Positions 1-6,528 of a stretch of 15,097 nt of DNA are shown here, one piece after another. The DNA lies in NCBI GenBank assembly GCA_026770585.1, contig MU646488.1:510389-525485 (forward strand), written 5' to 3'. The first letter of the stretch is position 1; the number at the start of each line of letters is the position of its first letter. The stretch comes from Baffinella frigidus (Eukaryota > Cryptophyceae > Cryptomonadales > Baffinellaceae). The position numbers and the translations under genes were made by a program. The notes under the pieces are model-generated. The model saw nothing but the letters and a program-made list of their open reading frames with translations. It was not told the origin of the DNA and searched no databases.

Positions 1-22
1 GGGGGGGGGGGGGGGCCACCCG

Positions 23-161
23 CCACTTAGCAGCCACCGGGGGCTTCACGGATACAGTCCATCTAAACGATTTGCACCAGAATCTTATCCGTTGCCCTGG
101 AACCTAACCGGAATTTCACCTTGAATTCAAGGTGGAAAGGTCCTCGATCGCTGCTAAGTGG
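23..161 (+). mobile_element. 139-bp terminal-inverted-repeat element, copy 1
   Basis: The segment begins CCACTTAGCAGC and ends GCTGCTAAGTGG, a perfect 12-bp inverted repeat that continues imperfectly to about 17 of 20 positions. A second copy of exactly the same length lies at 14196-14334 in the same orientation, about 90% identical by eye. Near its 3' side this copy has an 18-bp perfect palindrome (117-134, centred on GAATTC), degenerate in the other copy. No open frame is conserved. No target-site duplication is visible at either copy, so the superfamily is unknown. It could be a MITE or a repeated structured non-coding sequence; equal length and sharp ends favour a mobile unit. Confidence 0.6.
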
Positions 162-562
162 CAAGATCGCAAACATGTGACTGAATTGTAACTCAGTTTC
201 CGGATGGAATGCAGAAGGGTTGTGGCACACAACGGCGCAGGTCAGGACAGGGGGCGTCTTGCTGCATCTTTATCCGGGGAAACCAATTTTTCTTTCATCT
301 GATGGCAATGAAAAAATTACTACACAATTCGTTCACACTAGTAATGTGAAATCATTCGTTTCCGGATGGAATGCAGGAGGGTTGTAGCGCTGGTTGGGAC
401 TGCCGGGAGCCAAGCCCTCGGAGACGACCAGGTGCCGAACTGCCGAACCCCGAAACACGAAACACGAAACCTGAAACCTGAAGCACGAAACTCGAGGAGA
501 CGATCAGGTGAGAGAGCACCACTCGAGCCGAACCGTGGCCTTTTTATAAAACCTACGCATTC
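162..562. other. No gene; 28-bp direct repeat and short heptamer-like array
   Basis: I see no gene here. A 28-bp near-identical direct repeat (GTTTCCGGATGGAATGCA core) occurs at 196-223 and 358-385. The motif ATTACTACAC at 316-325 recurs in the 12.4-14.1 kb region. Positions 443-494 carry imperfect CGAAACA/CTGAAAC units of about 7 bases, related to the other period-7 arrays in the window. Short open frames on both strands run across these repeats and have no recognisable domain. Confidence 0.4.
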
Positions 563-728
563 ATAGGCCAACGTCCTGAAAACCGGGTAGTTAGGCCCAC
601 GGTATTGCCTACGGTAGGCCGTAGGGCCCCTAGGACCTAATGTTTCATAGGACCCCCGCTAGGACCCTATGGCCTACAGTAGGCAATGCCGTAGGCTTAA
701 CTACCCGGTTTTCAGGACGTTACCCTAT
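563..728. mobile_element. 166-bp foldback element
   Basis: Two arms of about 65 bases face each other: 570-634 and 659-721 are reverse complements with roughly six differences (core AACGTCCTGAAAACCGGG). The pairing extends outward to ATAGG at the left and CCTAT at the right, so the edges carry TA, compatible with a TA target duplication though not proving it. The interior is rich in CCTAGG, GGCCCTA and TACGGTAGG motifs that also appear inside the CAGGGG foldback family, suggesting shared origin or exchange. No coding capacity is visible. Confidence 0.6.
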
Positions 729-780
729 TAAGATGTTTGCGTAACGCCGGGAGCCAGACCCTCGGGGTCGACGAGGTGCC

Positions 781-830
781 TAAACCCGAAACCGGAAACA
801 CCAAACACCAAACACCAAACACCAAACACA
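781..830 (+). repeat. Period-7 array, CCGAAAC/CACCAAA type
   Basis: Starts with CCCGAAA-like units and continues as perfect ACCAAAC repeats of 7 bases. The unit length equals the plant-type telomere repeat CCCTAAA but the sequence differs at two or three positions. Read here as a degenerate interstitial telomere-like array. Confidence 0.6.
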
Positions 831-952
831 GTCCGAACCGGAAATTAAACTCGGATCAGTCACTTCATTCAGGCCCGCTACTTTTGAGGAGAATTTCCCT
901 AGAATTTTCCATGAATCAACTTTTGAATTGGTTCTGAGGTCTGATTCTTTTT

Positions 953-974
953 AAGTACCTTGGCCAGGGTACTT
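953..974. other. 22-bp near-perfect palindrome
   Basis: AAGTACCTTGGCCAGGGTAC plus two T residues is self-complementary apart from one mismatched pair, centred on TGGCCA. It lies in an otherwise featureless stretch (about 831-1079) in which I see no gene. Function unknown; it could be a relic of a foldback element. Confidence 0.4.
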
Positions 975-1079
975 CGCAAAATCCATATGCCCTACGGGGT
1001 AATTCCCTAGGAGCATAGGGGGGTTCCTACGAATATGGGTTAAGGCGGTCACGGTCGAGTTTATCTTCCGGTTCGGACT

Positions 1080-1170
1080 GAAACACGAAATCTGAAACAC
1101 CAAACACCAAACACGAAATCCGAAACATCAAACACCAAACACCAAACATGAAACCCGAAACCCGAAATTC
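1080..1170 (+). repeat. Period-7 array, CACCAAA/CCCGAAA type
   Basis: About thirteen 7-base units mixing CACCAAA, CACGAAA, TCCGAAA and CCCGAAA. The period is kept while the base composition of the unit varies. Same class as the arrays at 781-830 and 1753-1850. Confidence 0.6.
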
Positions 1171-1205
1171 CAAGATAGCAGTTTTCACCCTTAAGATAGA
1201 ACAAA

Positions 1206-1243
1206 TGCCTAAACCCTAAACCCCACACACTAAACTCTAAACC
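1206..1243 (+). repeat. Short CCCTAAA-like array
   Basis: Two clean CCTAAAC units followed by degenerate units (CACACTAAACTCTAAAC). Interstitial telomere-like sequence of the plant type. Just upstream, AAGATAGC/TAAGATAG motifs at about 1172-1198 recur near 11.78 kb and 12.7 kb. Confidence 0.55.
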
Positions 1244-1268
1244 GGGAACCAGACGAAGTGAGAGACTG

Positions 1269-1377
1269 CAGGGGTACCTCGCTCATAAGAAAGCGCGCCC
1301 CCCCCACCTAGGACAACCATAGGGCCCTGCTGTAGAGTCCTAGGGAGGTGCGGTTTCTTATGAGCGAGGTACCCCTG
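1269..1377. mobile_element. CAGGGG foldback MITE, copy 1 (complete)
   Basis: The ends are a perfect 24-bp inverted repeat beginning CAGGGGTACCTCGCTCATAA. The interior is GC-rich and partly self-complementary around GGGCCCT. The other complete copies are bounded by TA on both sides; here the right flank is TA and the left is TG, so one TA base may have changed. The terminal motif CAGG-TACCTCG and TA flanks resemble the pogo/Tigger branch of Tc1/mariner elements; that link is inference from memory of the family. Non-coding and non-autonomous. Confidence 0.75.
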
Positions 1378-1439
1378 TACCTTAGTCCTGATGAAGCTCT
1401 ACACAGGTGGGTCATACTAGTAAAAGTAACGCGTTTGTG

Positions 1440-1629
1440 TAGAGCGATTCTGGGAAATGTTGGCCGCTTTTCAGTTTGCTGGTTTGACGGTTTGCTCATT
1501 TGATTTGTACCAGAATTCTCGAAACGGTGCGTTTTGAAAGGGCGTAAAACTTTTTGGGGTTCAAATGAAATGAGCAAACCGGCAAATGAGCAAACCGAAA
1601 AGCGGCTAACGTTTCCCGGAATCGCTCTA
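1440..1629. mobile_element. TAGAGCG MITE, copy A, 68-bp terminal inverted repeats
   Basis: Left arm 1440-1507 and right arm 1562-1629 are reverse complements with about ten differences. Both ends read TAGAGCGATTC, so a TA dinucleotide sits at each edge as in Tc1/mariner-type insertions. A second element at 6529-6729 shares the same terminal pattern and a TTTGTACCA motif just inside the arm. The 54-bp centre is non-coding. Length 190 bp; no transposase. Confidence 0.75.
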
Positions 1630-1691
1630 GGAATTTTCGTTGGCCAGAAACTATTGTTTTTGTTCGTTTCCTCGGTTGAACCTGTACGCCG

Positions 1692-1753
1692 CCTAGGGCC
1701 CTACGGTGGTCCTAGGGGCGGCGGCGGCTCCTTCTGTGCGAGGTACCCCTGTA
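1692..1753. mobile_element. CAGGGG foldback MITE fragment (right part)
   Basis: The interior block CTAGGGCCCTACGGTGGTCC and a degenerate right end (GCGAGGTACCCCTGTA) match the 3' half of the complete copies at 1850-1971. The left half is absent and the usual TTCTTATGAG is corrupted to CTTCTGTG. The fragment ends at TA directly against a heptamer array. Confidence 0.6.
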
Positions 1754-1849
1754 AACTCTACACCCTAAACCCTAAACCCTGAACCCCAAACCCTGAACCC
1801 CAAACCCCAAACCCCAAACCCCAAACCCCAAACCCCAAACTTCAAACCC
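1753..1849 (+). repeat. CCCTAAA/CCCCAAA interstitial telomere-like array
   Basis: Begins with two CCCTAAA units, then CCCTGAA, then a run of CCCCAAA units, all of 7 bases. The array is cut by an inserted CAGGGG MITE at 1850-1971 and resumes at 1976-2005. The MITE's left TA falls at CCCTA, so the heptamer appears to have supplied the TA target. Confidence 0.7.
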
Positions 1850-1971
1850 TACAGGGGTACCTCGCTCATAAGAAACCACCACCCCCTGGGACCCTACAGT
1901 AGGCCTATGCCTAGGGCCCTACGGTGGTCCTAGGGGGGGGGGCAGTTTCTTATGAGCGAGGTACCCCTGTA
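1850..1971. mobile_element. CAGGGG foldback MITE, copy 3 (complete)
   Basis: 122 bp with a perfect 27-bp inverted repeat starting TACAGGGGTACCTCG. The interior carries a second, weaker inverted repeat (CCCTGGGACC facing GGTCCTAGGG), so almost the whole element can fold on itself. Inserted in a heptamer array whose halves flank it. Reading across the arms gives chance peptides such as YRGTSLIRN and its mirror; these are repeat translations, not proteins. Confidence 0.8.
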
Positions 1972-1975
1972 AGCC

Positions 1976-2005
1976 CCCAAACCCGAAACCCGAAACCCTG
2001 AAGCA
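1976..2005 (+). repeat. Continuation of CCCGAAA heptamer array
   Basis: CCCGAAA-type units following the inserted MITE, most simply the right-hand remainder of the array at 1753-1849. Confidence 0.5.
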
Positions 2006-2059
2006 GGTTGCGGAGCTGCGAGCGCTAGCGGGAGAGGCGCGGGGGCTCGTCGCGAGCGG

Positions 2060-2191
2060 GGGCACCGCGTAGGCCCAGGTCAACTAATTGACTTAGGCGT
2101 AGGCCGAAGTCAACTATTTGACTTACCGAAGTCAACTACATGTAATTGACTTAGGCCTGAGTCAACCAGTTGACTTGTGGGCACCGCATAG
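2060..2191. repeat. Four GTCAA...TTGAC palindromes between direct repeats
   Basis: Four short inverted repeats of the form GTCAAC-n-TTGAC occur at 2079-2092, 2109-2122, 2131-2150 and 2161-2174, each mostly followed by TTA. The block is framed by GGGCACCGCGTAG (2060-2072) and GGGCACCGCATAG (2179-2191), a 13-bp direct repeat with one difference. TTGAC is also the core of the WRKY W-box, but without expression data that is only a resemblance. No gene in this stretch. Confidence 0.5.
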
Positions 2192-2249
2192 ATACGCCCT
2201 GTAGCCTTCGTGGTTGGGGGGCATGTTGGGCGGGGTCTCCGCAGGGCCC

Positions 2250-2336
2250 TACAGGGGTACCTCGCTCATAAGAAACCGCCCCCCCCTAGGACCCTACAGT
2301 AGGCCTATGCCTAGGGCCCTATGGTGGTCCTAGGGG
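2250..2336. mobile_element. CAGGGG foldback MITE, copy 4 (right end lost)
   Basis: Left terminal repeat TACAGGGGTACCTCG through AAGAAACC and the interior TAGGCCTATGCCTAGGGCCC match copy 3 closely. The match stops at CCTAGGGGGG, and the right terminal repeat is absent, replaced by unrelated sequence. A truncated copy. Confidence 0.7.
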
Positions 2337-2451
2337 GGACGCCGATGCCGGGGCCGCGCGATGTCCGATCGACGAAAGGAAGCATGGCTTTTCTGCAGAA
2401 CCAGTTCCGGTGTCCGCCTATGTTGGGAGCTCGAAGAACCTAAAGGACCTA

Positions 2452-2514
2452 AAAATGTGTTCACGGTTTCACCGAGCCTTCGGCGCGGGCTCGGAGAAAC
2501 CGTGAACACATTTT
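2452..2514. other. 27-bp long stem-loop
   Basis: Arms 2452-2478 and 2488-2514 pair at 26 of 27 positions (AAAATGTGTTCACGG at the base) around a 9-nt loop TTCGGCGCG. Overlapping frames on both strands read through it and therefore give near-identical peptides (VFTVSPS...LGETVNTF), which is what a palindrome produces, not evidence of two genes. It could be a foldback remnant or a transcribed hairpin. Confidence 0.55.
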
Positions 2515-2593
2515 CGACAAAATTGACATGGGCGGCGGCAGAGGCGTCCCCGTGATCCCCAACATGCCCAAAGGACGGGGCGTCGAGCAACAC

Positions 2594-2707
2594 CGACCTC
2601 GTGGTCGACCCAAATTTGGGTCGACCCACGTGGGTCGAACCAGCGGTGTGACCCACCCTCGTTGTGAGCCGACCGAGTGGGTCGCATGGACCTTGGTCGA
2701 ATAACGA
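2594..2707. repeat. Cluster of GGTCGACC palindromes
   Basis: GGTCGACC units are nested: 2603-2626 is a 24-bp perfect palindrome centred on AAATTT, and 2621-2638 is an overlapping 18-bp palindrome centred on CACGTG. Further GTGGGTC, GACCCAC and GGTCGA half-sites continue to about 2701. The density suggests a multi-site protein-binding region or a degenerate short tandem repeat; no known site family is identified. Confidence 0.45.
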
Positions 2708-2920
2708 CTCAATTAAAAGCCTTGAGACGGGACGCGACCCCAAATTGTGGTTTCCCCTTTTTAGGCCACTTCTTATGGTCGGAAAAATATTTCCTGAGAA
2801 TATGAGCTGTGGCTAATAGCACTTGTACATAACAAGTTGATTGTATTTTCGTTGTAAATTCTTACCAGAAACGACCTTTAAAGCGAATTTACATGTCCCT
2901 TCGTTATCGACAGTGGTGAT

Positions 2921-3195
2921 TCGACACTTTCCAAGAATTCTGAAGCTTGAACAAAATGAAACGCGGGCAGGCCTGAGGAAAGTAGCCAATTTTGGCCGAA
3001 ACAGTCAAGGGAGTATTGCCCCCGGCGGCGCTCCCGCGGGGGTCTTGCCAGACGGGCGAAAAGTTGGGTTACAAGGGTCAATCTGTAGGGAGGTTCATAA
3101 TTGGATGGCAAGCCATACGGGTGGACCTGGGTGGAAGTGCAATGAGGGTCATTCGTTATCGACACTTTCCAAGAATTCTGAAGCTTGAACAAAAT
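2921..3195 (+). repeat. 37-bp perfect direct repeat
   Basis: Positions 2921-2957 and 3159-3195 are identical (core CGACACTTTCCAAGAATTCT), and both are preceded by TTCGTTATCGACA-like sequence. The 201 bases between them include a CCCGCGG-rich segment. Perfect identity inside otherwise diverged sequence suggests a recent duplication or conversion within the PIF-like element. Confidence 0.6.
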
Positions 3196-3769
3196 TACCC
3201 ATGCCCCCCAAATTGCCGAAAGTCAACTTTTGACAAATGCTTATGTCAATTTGTCCCCCCAAGAGCCCATAGGAAGGTCCTAGGGCCCTACGGTAGGGTT
3301 GACTCAAAAAAGCCTTTGTTTAGTAAACAAGTCCCATGTGACCATTCATGGTCAAATCAAACAGATTTGAAATATATTTAGTATCGTTTGTGAAACTGAT
3401 AATATGGCCCGAATTCTCCATGCCGATGTATGTACATAACGGCCGAGAATTCCAGAATACAGGGCTGGGAACTCAGCTCATCCTTAATGAGTTGAGCCAG
3501 TATCATGAATCATTAGTTTCTTAATGAGTTGAGCCTTAATGAGCCAATCCAATGGTTTTGAGAATCCTCAATGAGTTGAGTTGAGCCGTTGGCTCATTAA
3601 GGCTCATTAGGCTCATTAAGGATTTGGTGCCAAAAGTGAGTGGGAATTTCCGTGCATGTACAGCCCTTTTTCCAACAGATCCACCGTGGTTCGTGGCGAG
3701 AACTCAGGCAGCGGGGCAGGAGCGTTGAGTGTAATACAAATATCGAAACACCGAGCACGAAGCACCTGC

Positions 3770-3800
3770 TACAGTGGTACGTCGCTCATAAGAAAGATCC
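3770..3800 (+). mobile_element. CAGGGG MITE fragment (left end)
   Basis: TACAGTGGTACGTCGCTCAT continuing as AAGAAAGA matches the MITE left terminal repeat with two changes. No right end is present. Its position inside the hAT-like element makes it a third layer of insertion, or cargo captured before the element moved. Confidence 0.55.
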
Positions 3801-4120
3801 CCCGCTTAGGAGTTTTAGCCCTTAAAATTGGACAGGGAAGATCTGTTCTGGTACAAATTTTGGTACTAAAATCTGTTCCTGGTACAAAAATTTGGTACCA
3901 GGATTTTCAACTGACTCGTTTTTGGTTGGCCGGAAATTTCAAAAATGCCGTACAACTTGGACACGACAACGCCAATTTTGGCAATGGCTCCTTAAGGCTC
4001 ATTAAGGATCATTGACTCAGCTCATCCTTAATGAGTTGAGCCTTAATGAGTTGAGCTGAGCTGCGGAGTTCTTAATGAGTTGAGCCGGCTCATTGGCTCA
4101 ACTCAAAAGAATTAATGAGC

Positions 4121-4180
4121 TTACGAAGCTTCGTAGGTCCTACGAGGCTCGTACGAAGCTTCGTAGGGTCCTACGAGCTT
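4121..4180. repeat. TACGAAGCTTCGTA palindromic repeats
   Basis: Back-to-back TACGAAGCTTCGTA and TCCTACGAGGCTCGTA units in the right part of the hAT-like element. Same family as 4366-4500. Confidence 0.6.
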
Positions 4181-4365
4181 AATGAGCCATCCTTAATGAG
4201 TTCCCAGCCCTGCCAGAATATGTATTTACTCGTTTTAGCCATGTCTTGAACACACCCTTTCAAAGTCGGAAGGGTGTGAATTTGGGGAACCGCTTACATA
4301 TGGCCAAATGAGAATTCCCGTGGTCAAAACAAGCGTGACTGTAGGATCCTAGTATCATACTAGTA

Positions 4366-4500
4366 TGAAGTTCGTACGAGCTCGTGCGAGTCGTACGAAG
4401 CTTCGTACGAAGCATCGTACGAGCCTCGTACGAAGCTTCGTAGGATCCTACGAAGCTTCGTATCCGACTTGATACGAAGCTTCGTACGAAGCCTTCGTAA
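4366..4500. repeat. Array of 12-bp palindromic TCGTACGAAGCT units
   Basis: Around ten units of about 12 bases built from ACGAAGCTTCGT, ACGAGCTCGT and ACGAGCCTCGT joined at TCGTACGA or TAGGATCCTA. Every unit and every junction is itself close to palindromic, so the strands are nearly indistinguishable. Both strands stay partly open and give low-complexity SYEASYE/TKLRRTK peptides, which I treat as repeat translation. The same unit occurs at 4121-4180, 5398-5440, 6336-6384 and 6751-6780. Confidence 0.7.
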
Positions 4501-4750
4501 TCTGATAAAAATTTCCCGACCATAAGAAGTGGCCTTACGAAGCTTCGTACCCACGTGACATTTCATCACACGGTGCGTCCCTTTATTATTGGTCCGAACC
4601 CTGAACGTGACCTCCGCGTGACCTGAAGCCTTCTCGAACCTGGAAGCAGGGGCCCAGGTGCTACGACCTCGTACGCTGGGCTCCAGGTGATATCCGAGCA
4701 AGGCCATGGATACCGGTACATGCTGCCCTGGACCGTCCATCTAAACTCGG

Positions 4751-4806
4751 TTTAGGGTTTAGGGTTTAGGGTTTAGGATTTAGGGTTTAGGGTTTAGGGT
4801 TTAGGG
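4751..4806 (-). repeat. TTTAGGG interstitial telomeric array
   Basis: Eight head-to-tail heptamers, seven exact TTTAGGG and one TTTAGGA. This is the plant/green-alga-type telomere repeat, in the orientation opposite to the CCCTAAA arrays at 1-2 kb. Flanking sequence on both sides is ordinary, so it is internal. Confidence 0.85.
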
Positions 4807-4820
4807 TTCGAGAGTGACCT

Positions 4821-4857
4821 GGCTTCGGCTTTCGGCTTCCGGCTTTCGGCTTCGGCT
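4821..4857 (+). repeat. GGCTTYC short tandem repeat
   Basis: GGCTTCGGCTTTCGGCTTCC continuing in the same pattern, units of 5-7 bases. Placed 14 bases after the TTTAGGG array. Confidence 0.5.
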
Positions 4858-4891
4858 AGCCGAGATACCCCTTACTGCTCGTACCGCCCTC

Positions 4892-5014
4892 TACAGGGGT
4901 ACCTCGCTCATAAGAAAGCGCACCCCCCCCCCAGGACCACCATAGGGTCTTAGGCATAGGGCTACTGTAGGTCCCTCGGGGCGGGGGGGTTCTGATGAGC
5001 GAGGTACCCCTGTA
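4892..5014. mobile_element. CAGGGG foldback MITE, copy 6 (complete)
   Basis: 123 bp between TACAGGGGTACCTCG and its complement, with two changes in the right terminal repeat (TTCTGATGAG). The interior is arranged in the opposite sense to copy 3 (GGACCACCATAGGG first). The right TA is shared with a TACGAGCTCGTA palindrome, so the element abuts or entered a unit of the TACGA family. Confidence 0.75.
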
Positions 5015-5038
5015 CGAGCTCGTACCCCCGACATCGCG

Positions 5039-5075
5039 TGTGAGCCTCGGTCGGACAGGTGACGAGCCTCGGTGG
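5039..5075 (+). repeat. GAGCCTCGGTCGG dispersed repeat, single copy
   Basis: TGTGAGCCTCGGTCGGACAG followed by GTGACGAGCCTCGGTG matches the arms of the inverted pair at 7255-7315 and, in reverse orientation, 14778-14815. Boundaries and function unknown. Confidence 0.55.
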
Positions 5076-5122
5076 TTGACTAATGTCACATCGCGGGCCC
5101 CGGGCGCAAGGGGCGTAGGACC

Positions 5123-5307
5123 GGGGAGCTCACCCGTAGATTACTCCCAACTCCTCAAGAGTGAGGTGGGCTGTGGCCTTCGATGTGAGTGTAAATAAAA
5201 GCACCAAAGCACCAGAGTCGGGGAACTCACCCGTAGATTACTCCCAACTCCTCAAGAGTGAGGTGGGCTGTGGCCTTCGATGTGAGTGTAAATAAAAGCA
5301 CCAGCGC
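5123..5307 (+). repeat. 97-bp tandem duplication
   Basis: GGGGARCTCACCCGTAGATT starts at 5123 and again at 5220. The two units are almost identical through TGTAAATAAAAGCACCA and then diverge. Each unit contains AATAAA and a CTCAAGAGTGAG short inverted repeat. No protein is recognised. The near-identity indicates a recent duplication. Confidence 0.75.
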
Positions 5308-5397
5308 ACCAAGGGCAAAACGTGTGCGAGGCTCAACAAGCGGCCTCCCTCACTTCCTCCCACGCAGGCACCAATTATTCGGGGGGGCGGGAAGGAT

Positions 5398-5440
5398 CCT
5401 ACGAGCTCGTACGAAGCTTGGTAGGAGCTCGTACCGAGCT
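5398..5440. repeat. TACGA-type palindromic repeats
   Basis: TCCTACGAGCTCGTACGAAG and following diverged units (GGTAGGAGCTCGTACCGAGCT). Same family as 4366-4500. The rest of 5308-5690 shows no gene or other structure. Confidence 0.55.
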
Positions 5441-5690
5441 GCGCGCGTGCGCACCGGGCCACAGCCAAGGGGAGATGCAAGAACCTTTTGGCACAGCTCG
5501 GAACGTTCCTGGCAGTCGTAAAGTGGTCGATCAGTTGTAGAGGAATTGACTTAGGAAAAAATGAAATGTTTTCGTGACCGCATAGGTTCAAACTGACTAG
5601 GTGGCGCGCCGGGAAAAAAAAACAAGGTAACGACGTTAGATGTGGTCTTGCCTTTTTCACGTTTGAAAGGTTTCTCGGAGCGTGCGAAGC

Positions 5691-5767
5691 CCGATTTCAA
5701 TTATCTCGACGATGATCTTGAGATCTCTGAAAGATCTCAAGATCATCGTCGAGATAATTGAAATCGG
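5691..5767. other. 36-bp perfect hairpin, family copy A
   Basis: Arms 5691-5726 and 5732-5767 pair perfectly over 36 bases around a 5-nt loop (CTGAA). A weaker outer stem (GCGAAG at 5684-5689 with CTTCGC at 5774-5779) extends it. A second copy at 12133-12213, in opposite orientation, has the same outer flanks and loop and differs in matching ways on both arms. Foldback element, structured RNA or small-RNA precursor are all possible; no coding role. Confidence 0.7.
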
Positions 5768-5779
5768 AGCTCGCCTTCG

Positions 5780-6335
5780 CCGATTACTGATTACTGAATT
5801 TATTAAAGAGGGTTCGCCGTTATTGCCTAACCCGTGCCATTACCAGACTATGATCGGTCCATTTTATACCCCGCTCAGTCTGTCTCCGAGGGATGCTCCC
5901 CGAAGATTGGCGCGGATGAAATAAACGACGAAGGAGAGGTTTGGTAGGTCCACGAGTTTTGACAGACTTATACCGGTCTCATCGATATAGACCTGTCATT
6001 CCGGGCGGGGTCGGGTTCTTGAAAAAGGGAGGAGTTGTATTGGTTAACCGCTCATCCGATCGGTTAGCCAATCCAACTCAGGTCGGCTCCTTCAGGGAGC
6101 CGACTCCTCCATCCGGCTGTATGTTATGTGGTTGAATTTACCCCGTGGCTATTCCGCGATGGTTGTACCACATTTGACCTTCCAAGACTCATGCCTCCAC
6201 CTCTCATAGGTTTGACATTCCAGAGAGGCACTTGGTGGGGCATGCCATAAGGTCCTGTGGACCTTCTGAGTCGTCTGCATGTATGCATGTGTGGTTTATC
6301 AGTAAAGAACCTTGGCCTGCAAGGTTCAACTCATT
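5780..6335. other. No gene; consecutive hairpins
   Basis: No gene is supported. Arms 6032-6050 and 6061-6079 pair at 17 of 19 positions around a 10-nt loop. They are followed immediately by a 9-bp stem GTCGGCTCC/GGAGCCGAC at 6082-6104. A shorter GGTCT/AGACC pair lies near 5973-5991. This run of stems could be a structured transcript or foldback debris. Confidence 0.35.
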
Positions 6336-6384
6336 CTACGAAGCTTCGTACGAGCCTCGTACGAGCTCGTACGAGCTCGTATCG
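6336..6384. repeat. TACGA-type palindromic repeats
   Basis: CTACGAAGCTTCGTACGAGC followed by CTCGTACGAGCTCGTACGAG units. Same family as 4366-4500. Confidence 0.6.
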
Positions 6385-6418
6385 TTGGTTCAGATTGTCG
6401 GCTGTTCGTCTCACCTGA

Positions 6419-6514
6419 TCAAGGGGTATTTTTAGCTGGGGGAGAATCCTTTTAAAACCCGTACGTAGAGCTACAATGAACGGGAAGGCCATCAATAGAA
6501 AAAATACCCCTTGA
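6419..6514. mobile_element. 96-bp MITE with 15-bp ends and 5-bp duplication
   Basis: The ends are TCAAGGGGTATTTTT (6419-6433) and its exact reverse complement (6500-6514). CCTGA flanks directly on both sides (6414-6418 and 6515-6519), a 5-bp target duplication that becomes 6 bp if the next T is counted. Non-coding interior. The superfamily is not clear from this duplication length. Confidence 0.7.
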
Positions 6515-6528
6515 CCTGATGTAGGACC

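Larger units (their letters stand above)
3460..4212. mobile_element. hAT-like non-autonomous element with 8-bp duplication
   Basis: Ends are CAGGGCTGGGAACTCA and its exact reverse complement (16 bp). They are flanked by a perfect 8-bp direct repeat CCAGAATA at 3452-3459 and 4213-4220. An 8-bp duplication with CAGGG termini is the established signature of hAT transposons. Both subterminal regions are packed with TTAATGAG or its complement: about nine copies in one direction and three in the other. Such clustered subterminal motifs are usual transposase-binding sites in hAT elements. The 753-bp body contains a fragment of the CAGGGG MITE at 3770-3800 and no transposase. The element sits within the PIF-like element, so it is the younger insertion. 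Confidence 0.85.
2764..4534. mobile_element. PIF/Harbinger-like non-autonomous element
   Basis: The left end reads TTA|GGCCACTTCTTATGGTCGG (2761-2782) and the right end is its reverse complement followed by TTA (4535-4537). The 19-bp terminal repeat is perfect and pairs further with a few mismatches. A 3-bp TTA/TAA duplication and ends starting GG(G/C)C are the known signature of PIF/Harbinger elements. The 1771-bp body has no recognisable transposase or Myb-like ORF; it contains a hAT-like insertion (3460-4212), a 37-bp direct repeat, and palindromic TACGAAGCTTCGTA arrays. Without the inner insertion it is about 1.0 kb. A chance pairing of two unrelated ends is unlikely given 19 matching bases plus the duplication. 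Confidence 0.7.

Noticed and set aside
1-15. Poly-G run at the window start
   Set aside because: Possibly an assembly or contig-edge effect; nothing can be inferred from it.
2330-2743. 137-codon minus-strand ORF
   Set aside because: It runs across the 27-bp stem and the GGTCGACC palindromes; its peptide mirrors the opposite strand.
3460-4212. CRISPR-like array (repeated TTAATGAGTTGAGCC)
   Set aside because: Repeats occur in both orientations with irregular spacing near the ends of a hAT-like element; there is no regular spacer structure.
4260-4740. Overlapping minus-strand ORFs with SYEASYE/TKLRR peptides
   Set aside because: They are translations of the palindromic TACGA array; both strands read alike and there is no domain.
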